From positions 1 to 17,753 of the forward strand of contig CAMWQY010000015.1 in assembly GCA_947176355.1 (NCBI GenBank): a DNA stretch of 17,753 nucleotides. Direction: 5' to 3'. Numbering within the stretch: position 1 is the stretch's first letter; every line of letters starts with the position of its first letter. Below the pieces are notes generated by a model. The model ran no database searches. It saw only the letters and a list, made by a program, of their open reading frames with translations, and had not been told where the DNA came from. The position numbers were made by a program, and so were the translations under genes. This document shows, one piece after another, positions 1 through 6,524 of this stretch. The DNA comes from an uncultured Porphyromonadaceae bacterium. Its GTDB lineage: Bacteria > Bacteroidota > Bacteroidia > Bacteroidales > Muribaculaceae.

Positions 1-145
1 GTATACCCGCCACTTGACCCTTGTGCTTTCTTTCCGTGCCTACGATAGCCCCCAAAAGGAGAGCCAGGATTAGTCGGAATGAGGCATTGACGAGGTTGAC
101 GTCGATGGAGGTGAACTCTGAGGAAATGTATTCGTATATCTGCAT
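1..145 (-). CDS. MgtC/SapB-family membrane protein, N-terminal fragment
   Basis: This is a partial gene, cut by the window start. Read on the minus strand from the ATG at 145, it gives about 48 residues beginning MQIYEYISSEF and continuing through a hydrophobic stretch (RLILALLLGAIVG) into TERKHKGQVAGI. The pattern of a helix ending in GAI(V/I)G, an acidic-basic pair and then a basic run and AG(I/L) matches the first transmembrane segment and loop of MgtC/SapB proteins, whose usual form is GLERE...GKPAGLRT. The family consists of inner-membrane proteins tied to low-magnesium or acid stress and, in some bacteria, to control of ATP synthase. The gene lies 61 bp downstream of the antiporter and on the same strand, with a 9-bp repeat array in the gap, so co-transcription is likely. 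The Thr replacing the usual Leu in GLER is unremarkable. The rest of the gene is not visible. Confidence 0.72.
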   Translation of the reverse strand, partial: MQIYEYISSEFTSIDVNLVNASFRLILALLLGAIVGTERKHKGQVAGI

Positions 146-153
146 ATATAATT

Positions 154-207
154 TTTTAAGGGCTTTAAGGTCTTTAAGGACTCTAAGGTCCTTAAGGTCT
201 TTATTTT
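154..207. repeat. Tandem array of six 9-bp units between antiporter and MgtC genes
   Basis: Six consecutive 9-bp units run from 154 to 207: TTTTAAGGG, CTTTAAGGT, CTTTAAGGA, CTCTAAGGT, CCTTAAGGT and the decayed CTTTATTTT. The array starts right at the antiporter stop codon and fills most of the gap before the MgtC start. No obvious terminator hairpin is seen here. A second 9-bp array with a related pattern lies at 5120-5173. Confidence 0.85.
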
Positions 208-2219
208 TAGCCGTTGAATTGTTCGGGATAGATCACCATGAGGTTGTGGTTGGCGAAATTTTTGGAGAGGAATTCCGGTATTTCTTCCTGGGTAGAGCTA
301 TAAGACACTGAGCCCTTTCTTGCGCCGATGATGACCAGAAGATCTTCAGGTCCCACTTCGCCAGAAAGGAGAATGAAATCGTCCCATTCAGTCATTTCCT
401 GATAAATACGCCGTATACTGTAACCATCATTGGTAATAATATCTTCAATATAGTTGGAGGTCTCTGATGTAGCGATGAAAATCACCTTGCAGGCAAGCGT
501 CTGCGAAAGATTTCCGATTCGTGCCACCCAGTCGTGGAATCCGGTCTCATATTGAGACTTTGCCCCTGCCACCACCACTATCCTCCTGACAGTGGAGATA
601 GGGATGAAACATCGAGACATCACTATCATCTTAAGAGTCTCCTTAAGCAAAGTATCTATCATCTGCCCGAAAAAGGAGTCGACAATATTTGCCTTTCTAT
701 GGAAACCGATGACGATGTCGGTAGCATGAGTCTGCCTTATCATATTTGTGAGTCCGGAGACAATGTTGAGATCAAACCGCTCTTCTTCGTTTGCCACGAC
801 ACCCATTGCCTGTGCAGCCTCAGCGGCGTTGCGAAGAGCTAAGCGTCCGGCTTGGAGACGTTTAGGATCATCGGAATTGCGGACGAAAAGAGTAGTGATC
901 GGCTCAGTATTCTTAGGAGAACGCATGAAGACTGCCAATCTCATCAAGCCTTCTGCAGTGATTGGATTAGATACCGCTACTATCTGACGTGCAAACTCTA
1001 TATTTTCCACTCCGGAAGCTTCCATTTCAGCCTCAGTCAATTCAATTCTCATTTGAATTGCAGTACGCTCCGTCATTATTGAAGCCACGAGGCAGCAGAC
1101 AAGAATCATCAGTACCGCCCCATTCATGATATCTTCGTTGATGATGCCGTATTGATACCCGATCATTGTGGCGGCGATGGTAGCGGCGGCTTTGCCACTT
1201 GTCAGGCCAAACATCATACGCCGGTCGGTAGATGTCAGTCCAAATGATTTTTGCGCAAGCCACGCTGCTATCCATTTCGAGACAAGAGCCACTATGACCA
1301 TATTGAAAGCGACCCACGCCACATTCCATCCTCGGAAAATGACATGGACATTGATCAGCATGCCTACCCCAATAAGGAAATATGGGATAAAAATGGCATT
1401 TCCTACAAACTTTATATGATGCATCAAAGAAGAGCGACCCGGAATCAGACGGTTGAGAACCAATCCTACATAGAAAGCACCGAGTATGGATTCAAGACCT
1501 ATCAATTGAGCCAAGACCGCTCCGATGAAGACCAAAGCAAGGATGAAAATATATTGTGCTACTGCATCCGAAAACTTCCGGAACATAAACCTCGTGATCC
1601 GAGGGAAAGTGAGCCCGACTACAATTGCATAGCCAAAGGTGTAAAGAAGCAGCATCAAAATGTCTGAAACATCGAATGCTCCTGTCGCCTTCAGTTTTAT
1701 GACGGAGGCAAGAGTGATGAGGGCAAGCAGGACTGCTACTATAGTGGCACTGACAGCCAGGATGACTCCTTTCCCATTTTGAAGTCCGAATCTGCTGACC
1801 ACCGGATAAGAAATCAAGGTATGGGAAGAATACATGCTTGCAAGGAGCAGACAAGTGGTAAGTCCTGCCCCGAATGCATAGTGGGCAGCCACCATACCAA
1901 GAATGGCAGGCACGATGAATGTGATAACACCAAACATCAAACCTTGCCGCAGATTCTTCTTGAAGTGGTACATATCGATCTCTACCGCAGCAAGAAACAT
2001 GAGGTAGAGGATTCCGACTTGACCGAAGATCTGAAATGATGCATCGCGCTCCAGAAGATTGAATCCGTAGGGACCGACCGCGACGCCTGCCAAAATCAAT
2101 CCCACCACGTCAGGAATCCTGAGACGCCTGAACACAACAGGAGCCGCAAGAATCAGCAACAGCACAAGCGAGAAGATCACCACCGGCTGATGGAATGGGA
2201 GACTGAATAGGTTGTTCAA
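207..2219 (-). CDS. Kef-type cation:proton antiporter (CPA2) with C-terminal universal-stress-like region
   Basis: The product is a 670-residue inner-membrane protein. Residues ~10-395 form a dozen or so hydrophobic segments with the look of a Na+/H+ exchanger domain of the CPA2/Kef group; RLRIPDVVGLILAGVAVGPYG near the N-terminus is the typical first-helix signature. Residues ~410-670 are soluble, with two repeats resembling universal stress protein (USP-A) domains. That architecture is common for Bacteroidetes antiporters and probably gates transport. It should exchange monovalent cations for protons; the ion cannot be told from sequence. The start is TTG at 2219, since no ATG occurs before residue ~74, deep inside the membrane domain. 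The TTG overlaps the TGA of the upstream tatD gene (TTGA), so its translation is probably coupled to tatD. No KTN/TrkA-N domain is seen, unlike E. coli KefB and KefC. Confidence 0.88.
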   Translation of the reverse strand: MNNLFSLPFHQPVVIFSLVLLLILAAPVVFRRLRIPDVVGLILAGVAVGPYGFNLLERDASFQIFGQVGILYLMFLAAVEIDMYHFKKNLRQGLMFGVITFIVPAILGMVAAHYAFGAGLTTCLLLASMYSSHTLISYPVVSRFGLQNGKGVILAVSATIVAVLLALITLASVIKLKATGAFDVSDILMLLLYTFGYAIVVGLTFPRITRFMFRKFSDAVAQYIFILALVFIGAVLAQLIGLESILGAFYVGLVLNRLIPGRSSLMHHIKFVGNAIFIPYFLIGVGMLINVHVIFRGWNVAWVAFNMVIVALVSKWIAAWLAQKSFGLTSTDRRMMFGLTSGKAAATIAATMIGYQYGIINEDIMNGAVLMILVCCLVASIMTERTAIQMRIELTEAEMEASGVENIEFARQIVAVSNPITAEGLMRLAVFMRSPKNTEPITTLFVRNSDDPKRLQAGRLALRNAAEAAQAMGVVANEEERFDLNIVSGLTNMIRQTHATDIVIGFHRKANIVDSFFGQMIDTLLKETLKMIVMSRCFIPISTVRRIVVVAGAKSQYETGFHDWVARIGNLSQTLACKVIFIATSETSNYIEDIITNDGYSIRRIYQEMTEWDDFILLSGEVGPEDLLVIIGARKGSVSYSSTQEEIPEFLSKNFANHNLMVIYPEQFNG

Positions 2220-2995
2220 ATCTTAAATATTTCTTTAGCATTGCGAGTAGTGGCCTTGTCAACTTCTTCCGGAGAAATGGCGAGGATATCCGCAATCTTT
2301 GAGTTAATGTATGGTAGATAAGAGCTTTCGTTGCGACGCCCGCGTTTAGGCACTGGAGAAAGGTATGGGGAGTCTGTCTCGAGAAGAAGACGATTGAGAC
2401 CGATTTCTTTGACGGCATCCGGCAGAGCACCGGAATTCTTAAATGTCACTACGCCATTGATGCCGAAGAAAGGGTCGCAGACCCGGCGTATCTTGCCGAC
2501 ATCTTCCGGGGAGCCGGTAAAACTGTGGAAAATTAGAGTAGGAAGATGATCACTCTCGCCGGCAACATCCCGGATGCAATCCAAACAGACATCGAGACCG
2601 TCGCGACAATGGATTATCACCGGAAGTCCATGCTCCTTTGCCAATTTTATTTGAGCAATGAAAGCTTCTTTCTGAAGCTTGAGGTTGGAGTCGTCCCAAT
2701 AGAGGTCGATACCCACTTCCCCTATAGCCACAGGGTCGGTCGGAGAGAGGATCTTGACAATATCTTCGAGCTCCTCCTTCCAGTCCTCCCCCACTTCTGT
2801 AGGATGCAAACCCATTGTTGTGCGTGTCTGAATCGGACGGTTGGCTTTCAGTATTGCTATCTCGGCTGCAGACTCACGGTCTACAGCCGGAAGAATCATT
2901 AGTTCAACCCCGTTTTCAGTTGCACGGTCTACCGCTTCTTGAGGACCTTCCGGGAAAGACTCCGGCATGTATATGTGGGTATGGGTGTCGATCAT
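2216..2995 (-). CDS. tatD: TatD-family metal-dependent hydrolase (DNase)
   Basis: The product is 259 residues, the usual length for TatD. All family motifs are present: DTHTH at 3-7, GEVGID at 92-97, HCRD at 129-132, FHSFTG at 156-161 and ETDSP at 206-210. These give the expected two-metal ligands H5, H7, E93, H129, H157 and D208. TatD enzymes are cytoplasmic Mg2+-dependent 3'-5' exonucleases acting on DNA (and RNA) during repair and turnover; some members have other hydrolase roles. I chose the ATG at 2995, giving MIDTHTH, as in most family members. A TTG nine bases upstream at 3004 extends the frame by three residues but lies inside a 7-bp repeat. The gene sits 34 bp after the prenyl synthase gene and overlaps the antiporter start, so it looks like a central gene of one operon. 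Confidence 0.93.
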   Translation of the reverse strand: MIDTHTHIYMPESFPEGPQEAVDRATENGVELMILPAVDRESAAEIAILKANRPIQTRTTMGLHPTEVGEDWKEELEDIVKILSPTDPVAIGEVGIDLYWDDSNLKLQKEAFIAQIKLAKEHGLPVIIHCRDGLDVCLDCIRDVAGESDHLPTLIFHSFTGSPEDVGKIRRVCDPFFGINGVVTFKNSGALPDAVKEIGLNRLLLETDSPYLSPVPKRGRRNESSYLPYINSKIADILAISPEEVDKATTRNAKEIFKI

Positions 2996-3023
2996 AACTA
3001 TCAACTATCAACTATTGATAGCT
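2996..3023. repeat. 7-bp tandem array abutting the tatD start
   Basis: On the plus strand AACTATC (2996), AACTATC (3003) and AACTATT (3010) are perfect or near-perfect 7-bp units, followed by a half-matching GATAGCT. The array occupies nearly all of the 34-bp gap between the prenyl synthase stop and the tatD ATG. CTATCAA at 3005-3011 and TTGATAG at 3015-3021 also form a short inverted repeat. Confidence 0.82.
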
Positions 3024-3029
3024 ATGGTT

Positions 3030-3998
3030 TTATTTGGAGCGATTGATGAGCTTGTCGATTAGCTTGCGGAAAGCTTCGCGGCGTTCGTCGGAGAGTGAGG
3101 TTTTCTTAATGGCGGCGAGAGCCTTGCTGCTGTAGGCAGCCACTTCAGCTTTGCTCACTGAAGGCATTCCCATTGTCTCATAGATGCGTGTCACTGTCTT
3201 AACTTTAGTAGCCCCAGCAGGCATTTTCATGGCAGCTTTCAAAGCCTCAGCATTAGATCCGGCAGTAGCGATGGCTTTTACAAGGAGGAACGTTTTTTTA
3301 TTGTTATTAATGTCACCTCCAATAGGTTTTCCAAATGTGTCAGCATTCCCGAATGTGTCGAGATAGTCGTCTTCGATTTGGAAAGCCATGCCGAGCATCA
3401 TGCCGAATTCATACATCTTTTCAGCATCCTCTAAAGAAGCTCCACCGATGAGAGCACCGATTTTTGCTGAGGCACCCAGCAAAGCACCGGTTTTCAATTT
3501 TATCATTTCGATATATGAATCAAGGTCAACCTCTGTCATATTTTCGAAATCCATGTCAAGACGTTGGCCTTCATAGACGCGGAGAGCCTGGTCGTTGAAA
3601 GTGTCAAGTACCGGACGGAGGATTGCATCTTCCACTTCGGCAATTTTCTTTGTTGCGAGAGTCAGCATCGTGTCGCCTGATAGTATGGCTGTATTCTCAT
3701 CCCATTTTGAATGTACAGTCGGGCGACCGCGACGAGTGTCAGACTTGTCCATGACATCATCGTGCAGCAGAGTGAAGTTGTGAAACATTTCGATGCCAAC
3801 AGCAGGGTCGATAGCCTTATCCGGACAGTTTCCGAAAGCGTCGGCTGTCATGAGGAGAAGCGTTGGGCGTAGGCGTTTGCCACCGGCTTGCATGCCGTAA
3901 GCTACAGGCGAATAGAGAGCGTCAAATTTATCGGAAGAGAGGTCTAAGTTGCGGATGGCAGATTCTGCCATGGCTGAGTAGTCTGATAATCTTTTCAT
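3030..3998 (-). CDS. Short-chain polyprenyl diphosphate synthase (FPP/GGPP type)
   Basis: From the ATG at 3998 the product is 322 residues, typical of trans-isoprenyl diphosphate synthases. Motifs are intact: GGKRLRP at 39-45, the first aspartate-rich motif DDVMD at 80-84 followed by RRGRP at 89-93, and the second, DDYLD, at 210-214 with a preceding FQ and a following GKPIGGDI segment. The enzyme condenses isopentenyl diphosphate with allylic diphosphates, feeding quinone, undecaprenyl-carrier or other isoprenoid synthesis. Phe75, five residues before the first Asp, is the kind of bulky residue that limits chain length in short-chain enzymes, so FPP or GGPP is the likely product (inference). 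An in-frame ATG at 4013 would add MNYAF, but those codons are formed by a 7-bp tandem repeat, so I prefer 3998. The gene lies between the lipoprotein gene and tatD on the same strand. Confidence 0.9.
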   Translation of the reverse strand: MKRLSDYSAMAESAIRNLDLSSDKFDALYSPVAYGMQAGGKRLRPTLLLMTADAFGNCPDKAIDPAVGIEMFHNFTLLHDDVMDKSDTRRGRPTVHSKWDENTAILSGDTMLTLATKKIAEVEDAILRPVLDTFNDQALRVYEGQRLDMDFENMTEVDLDSYIEMIKLKTGALLGASAKIGALIGGASLEDAEKMYEFGMMLGMAFQIEDDYLDTFGNADTFGKPIGGDINNNKKTFLLVKAIATAGSNAEALKAAMKMPAGATKVKTVTRIYETMGMPSVSKAEVAAYSSKALAAIKKTSLSDERREAFRKLIDKLINRSK

Positions 3999-4030
3999 AA
4001 ATGCATAATTCATAATGCATAATGCATAAT
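3995..4030. repeat. 7-bp tandem array (GCATAAT/TCATAAT) at the prenyl synthase start
   Basis: Plus-strand units are GCATAAT (4003), TCATAAT (4010), GCATAAT (4017) and GCATAAT (4024), preceded by a variant TCATAAAT (3995). On the coding (minus) strand these read ATTATGC/ATTATGA and contain two in-frame candidate start codons for the prenyl synthase (4013 and 3998). A near copy lies at the start of the next gene upstream (4780-4807). Confidence 0.9.
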
Positions 4031-4067
4031 TACTTGCTTATGCGTATAATTTTATTAAAATTAATTT

Positions 4068-4790
4068 TTAGATTGAGTCAGGGGGAGCGGCTTCAGGGTG
4101 CTCCTCGATGGGAATCGAGTCAGGGAGAGTGACGGGGACTCCGGCAGCAGCGGATTTGTTGCGGCTGTAGTATTCCTCCACGGCTTCTTCATCATAATTG
4201 AGGAAGCGGGTGTAAATTTCCTTGGGCATATCGGAGTTTTTGTCGTAGCGGAGCACAGTGCGGAAACCTATGAGGAATCTTGCGTACATGTCGGGATCGT
4301 CAGCAGAAGCTTTTTTGAGAGCCTGAAGTTCGGCAAGGACTTCATCGGCACTCATGTCTTTGACGCGTATTTGGTTCAGGTATTCGAGTCCAAGGGTAAG
4401 CCCGAGGCCCTGAGGGTCTTCGGCACCGACCAGGATGCGGAGACGCATTTTATCATGGAGCGGAAGTTCTTCAGCTATCCTGTCAAATTCCCAACTGAAA
4501 GATTGGAGAGCCGTGTCAGTATAAGTCTCGTAGGCTTTGAGGGTAGCGTTGCTGAGGGTATCTATACTGACACCTTCAATCTTGCCGAGTGAAGCATATA
4601 TAATGAAGCGGGCAACTGAGTCGGCTGAGACATGCTCCATCATGTATGTCACTTTTTGCTGGTCGGATAGCGAAGCGAAGCCGTCGGGAAAGTCACCGGC
4701 ATTTTTACCTTTGCCTCCACACGCAGGGATGAGGAGGATGAGAGCCATCACAGCAACAGGGATGAGTCTTTTAATTAATGCATACTTCAT
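4068..4790 (-). CDS. Unrecognised Bacteroidales lipoprotein
   Basis: The product is 240 residues. I do not recognise the family. The N-terminus has a basic start (MKYALIKR), a hydrophobic core (LIPVAVMALILL) and a lipobox IPAC with Cys at about residue 24, so it should be a lipoprotein of the envelope. The mature part is acidic and predicted largely helical, without cysteines or an obvious catalytic motif. It contains segments such as YMMEHVSADSVARFIIYASLGKIEGV and ends in a Pro/Ser/Glu-rich tail with PDSIPIEE and PPDSI. The ATG at 4790 gives a proper signal peptide, whereas the internal Met at residue 15 would lose the basic region. The first codons overlap a 7-bp repeat array. It is the first gene of the minus-strand cluster, and the link to prenyl synthase and tatD is positional only. 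Confidence 0.72.
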   Translation of the reverse strand: MKYALIKRLIPVAVMALILLIPACGGKGKNAGDFPDGFASLSDQQKVTYMMEHVSADSVARFIIYASLGKIEGVSIDTLSNATLKAYETYTDTALQSFSWEFDRIAEELPLHDKMRLRILVGAEDPQGLGLTLGLEYLNQIRVKDMSADEVLAELQALKKASADDPDMYARFLIGFRTVLRYDKNSDMPKEIYTRFLNYDEEAVEEYYSRNKSAAAGVPVTLPDSIPIEEHPEAAPPDSI

Positions 4791-4807
4791 AATTCATAAT
4801 GCATAAT
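4780..4807. repeat. 7-bp tandem array at the lipoprotein start codon
   Basis: Plus-strand units are GCATACT (4780), TCATAAT (4787), TCATAAT (4794) and GCATAAT (4801). The coding strand reads ATTATGC-ATTATGA-ATTATGA-AGTATGC, and the ATG used by the lipoprotein gene is one of the repeat ATGs. The same sequence occurs at 3995-4030 in front of the downstream gene, in the same orientation relative to the gene. Confidence 0.88.
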
Positions 4808-4866
4808 TAGGTTAATGATTATGGGAGTACCTGGCATCTAAAGACAGGACACCTTGAATTTTTTCA

Positions 4867-4874
4867 CAAAATTA
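4867..4874 (-). promoter_or_regulatory. Possible -7 element of the minus-strand operon promoter
   Basis: Read on the minus strand, 4874-4867 is TAATTTTG, an exact match to the Bacteroidetes -7 consensus TAnnTTTG, placed about 77 bp before the lipoprotein start. No clear TTTG -33 element lies 19-21 bp further upstream, so the call rests on one element only. Confidence 0.4.
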
Positions 4875-4946
4875 ATGAAAAAAAATGAGTTTTGGGGAAT
4901 GTAAAGAGAAAAAAGGTTGTAAAATTGGCAAAAAAGCTGAAAGGAA

Positions 4947-4978
4947 TTTGGATGGATGAGATTTTTTTTCTAAATTTG
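4947..4978 (+). promoter_or_regulatory. Bacteroidetes-type promoter of the tRNA-Gly gene
   Basis: TTTG at 4947-4950 and TAAATTTG at 4971-4978 are separated by exactly 20 bp, matching the sigma-ABfr consensus TTTG-N19-21-TAnnTTTG. Transcription would start near 4984-4987, about 12-15 nt before the mature tRNA 5' end at 4999. The fimbrial promoter at 6669-6700 has the same spacing. Confidence 0.82.
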
Positions 4979-4998
4979 CAGTGTAAAAGGGAAAAACT

Positions 4999-5071
4999 GC
5001 GATAATAGCTCAGTTGGTAGAGCATCAGCTTCCCAAGCTGAGGGTCGCGGGTTCGAGCCCCGTTTATCGCT
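4999..5071 (+). tRNA. tRNA-Gly, anticodon CCC
   Basis: The segment folds as a standard 73-nt cloverleaf. The acceptor stem GCGATAA/TTATCGC is perfect, the D arm is GCTC...GAGC, the anticodon stem TCAGC/GCTGA encloses the loop TTCCCAA, and the T arm GCGGG/CCCGT encloses TTCGAGC. The anticodon CCC reads the glycine codon GGG. The discriminator base is T at 5071 and the 3' CCA is not encoded (CAG follows), so it must be added after transcription. The gene is a single-tRNA unit with its own promoter and terminator, between divergent protein genes. No intron or anomalous base pairs are seen apart from one G-T at the outer end of the T stem. Confidence 0.96.
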
Positions 5072-5074
5072 CAG

Positions 5075-5107
5075 AAGCCCTGTCTGCCAAGGACAGGGCT
5101 TATTTGT
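5075..5107 (+). terminator. Intrinsic terminator of tRNA-Gly
   Basis: A perfect 10-bp stem, AAGCCCTGTC (5075-5084) and GACAGGGCTT (5092-5101), encloses the 7-nt loop TGCCAAG and is followed by ATTTGT. It starts four bases after the tRNA end and should stop the tRNA transcript before the CobW-family gene. Confidence 0.85.
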
Positions 5108-5119
5108 CATAAATAAGAG

Positions 5120-5173
5120 TGATTGGGCTGATTAGTCTGATTAGTCTTATTGGGCTTTTTGGGCTTATTTGGC
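5120..5173. repeat. Tandem array of six 9-bp units upstream of the CobW-family gene
   Basis: Units are TGATTGGGC (5120), TGATTAGTC (5129), TGATTAGTC (5138), TTATTGGGC (5147), TTTTTGGGC (5156) and TTATTTGGC (5165). It lies between the tRNA terminator and the CobW-family start at 5204, in the place where that gene's promoter or leader would be. No TAnnTTTG element was found in this gap, so the promoter is unidentified. Phased on C, the pattern C-T-T-n-n-n-G-G-K resembles the 154-207 array. Confidence 0.87.
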
Positions 5174-5203
5174 TTAGATATTAAATCATATTGATTATAT
5201 ATT

Positions 5204-6457
5204 ATGGAAAAGGGAAGAAGAGTGCCGGTGCTTTTGATCACCGGATATTTGGGTAGCGGCAAGACCACACTTCTGAATAAGATACTGAATAATCAAAAAG
5301 GGATTAGATTCGCAGTGATTGTGAATGACATAGGGGAAGTGAATATCGATGCAGACCTGATCGCAAAGGATGGACTTGTCGGTCAGGGAGATGATTCTTT
5401 GGTAGCGCTTCAGAACGGGTGTATCTGCTGCACACTGCAGATGGATTTGGTCAACCAGCTTGTCGATCTCATGGAAGGAGACAGGTTTGATTACATAGTG
5501 ATCGAGGCGAGTGGCATCTGCGAGCCGGAACCGATAGCACAGACTATCTGTTCGATACCTTCAATGGGACCGGTCGTCACACGCCACGGCATACCATATC
5601 TTGACTGTATCATCACTGTTGTAGACGCGCTTCGGCTTCAGAGTGAGTTTGGGTCCGGAAGGTCGTTGACTGTCAAGAATTATGGAGAGGAAGATTTAGA
5701 GAACTTAATGGTGCAGCAGATAGAATTCTGCAATATCGTGCTTCTAAACAAGATATCCGAGGTGTCGGAAGAAGATAGGGAGATGATCAAAGAGACTATC
5801 CATGCTTTGAATGCTGAGGCTGAGATCATCGAGTGTAATTATTGCGATGTGGATTTCAGTGAGCTATTGGCTACCCATCGTTTCGATTTCGGCAAGACCG
5901 CCACTTCTGCCACTTGGATAAGAGAGATCGAGAAACCGATTGAAGAGCATCATCATGATCATGAGGAGGATGAGCATCACCATCATCATGAGCACGAGCA
6001 TGAGCATCATCATGAGCTTGAGGAGGATGAGCACCACCATCATCATCATCACCATCATCATGGCGAGGGAGAGGCTGAGGAATATGGCATTTCCACCTTT
6101 GTATATTATAGGAGAAAGCCGTTTGACCTTAACAAATTCGACTATTTTTGCCATAAGCAATGGCCCAAGAGCGTGATACGTTGCAAAGGGATATGCTATT
6201 TCAGCTATGATCCGGATATGAGCTATCTGTTTGAGCAGGCAGGAGTACAGAAGAAGGTGACGGAGTGCGGACAATGGTATGCGACAGCCCCAAAAGAAGA
6301 GTTGGAGAGATTCTTTGAGACGGAGCCGGGGTTGAAACGCGACTGGGATCCGGAATATGGCGACCGCATGGATAAGCTTGTCTTCATTGGACGCGACATG
6401 GACAAGGACGCCATCACGGAGGCACTTGACCGCTGCCTTGCCGAGGGCAACGATTAA
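5204..6457 (+). CDS. COG0523/CobW-family GTPase with histidine-rich metal-binding region
   Basis: The product is 417 residues. The Walker A motif GYLGSGKT is at 14-21, the family hallmark GCICC (CxCC) at 72-76, an EASG acidic-switch segment at 101-104, and the base-recognition NK at 182-183 is followed by IS rather than the usual xD. Residues ~246-286 contain 24 His mixed with Glu and Asp, ending in ten consecutive His. The remainder resembles a CobW C-terminal domain. COG0523 proteins are cytoplasmic G3E GTPases that act as metallochaperones or insertases for zinc, cobalt, nickel or iron. The His stretch and CxCC fit zinc or a similar divalent metal, but the client is not knowable here. No cobalamin-biosynthesis or nitrile hydratase gene is adjacent. 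ATG at 5204 follows the 9-bp array, and the last codons (AAC GAT TAA) belong to a 7-bp array. Confidence 0.92.
   Translation: MEKGRRVPVLLITGYLGSGKTTLLNKILNNQKGIRFAVIVNDIGEVNIDADLIAKDGLVGQGDDSLVALQNGCICCTLQMDLVNQLVDLMEGDRFDYIVIEASGICEPEPIAQTICSIPSMGPVVTRHGIPYLDCIITVVDALRLQSEFGSGRSLTVKNYGEEDLENLMVQQIEFCNIVLLNKISEVSEEDREMIKETIHALNAEAEIIECNYCDVDFSELLATHRFDFGKTATSATWIREIEKPIEEHHHDHEEDEHHHHHEHEHEHHHELEEDEHHHHHHHHHHGEGEAEEYGISTFVYYRRKPFDLNKFDYFCHKQWPKSVIRCKGICYFSYDPDMSYLFEQAGVQKKVTECGQWYATAPKEELERFFETEPGLKRDWDPEYGDRMDKLVFIGRDMDKDAITEALDRCLAEGND
5947..6063. repeat. CAT/CAC/GAG codon repeat encoding the His-rich stretch
   Basis: This low-complexity in-frame run of His (CAT, CAC) and Glu/Asp codons includes ten consecutive His codons at about 6032-6061. 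The segment is likely to vary in length between strains by slippage or recombination. Long reading frames on the opposite strand across this region are artefacts of the repeat. Confidence 0.8.
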
Positions 6458-6477
6458 CGATTAACGATGAACTATGA
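6450..6477. repeat. 7-bp tandem array overlapping the CobW-family stop codon
   Basis: Units are ACGATTA (6450), ACGATTA (6457), ACGATGA (6464) and ACTATGA (6471). The stop codon TAA at 6455-6457 is formed by the junction of the first two units. The pattern A-C/T-T/G-A-T-n-A also describes the arrays at 2996, 3995 and 4780 in one orientation or the other. Confidence 0.82.
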
Positions 6478-6488
6478 ATGACCATTGC

Positions 6489-6524
6489 TTGACTCGGAAG
6501 AAAAGTTACTTTCTTCCGAGTCAA
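6489..6524 (+). terminator. 15-bp hairpin downstream of the CobW-family gene
   Basis: TTGACTCGGAAGAAA (6489-6503) and TTTCTTCCGAGTCAA (6510-6524) pair perfectly over 15 bp around the 6-nt loop AGTTAC. No T-run follows (ACAACG), so it is at best an imperfect intrinsic terminator or a 3'-end stabilising hairpin. It lies 31 bp after the stop codon and separates the CobW-family gene from the fimbrial operon. Confidence 0.62.

Noticed and set aside
21..311. A 96-residue plus-strand reading frame across the antiporter end
   Set aside because: It overlaps two minus-strand genes (MgtC fragment and antiporter C-terminus) and its low-complexity LRSLRTLRSLRSL segment is only the 9-bp repeat array translated.
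5864..6274. A 136-residue minus-strand frame with Met/Val-rich runs
   Set aside because: It is the antisense of the CAT/CAC histidine repeat in the CobW-family gene; the Met runs are reverse-complemented His codons.
5204..6457. Assignment as CobW of cobalamin synthesis or as nitrile hydratase activator
   Set aside because: No cobalamin or nitrile hydratase genes are adjacent, and the His-rich region points to a general metallochaperone, so only the family is named.
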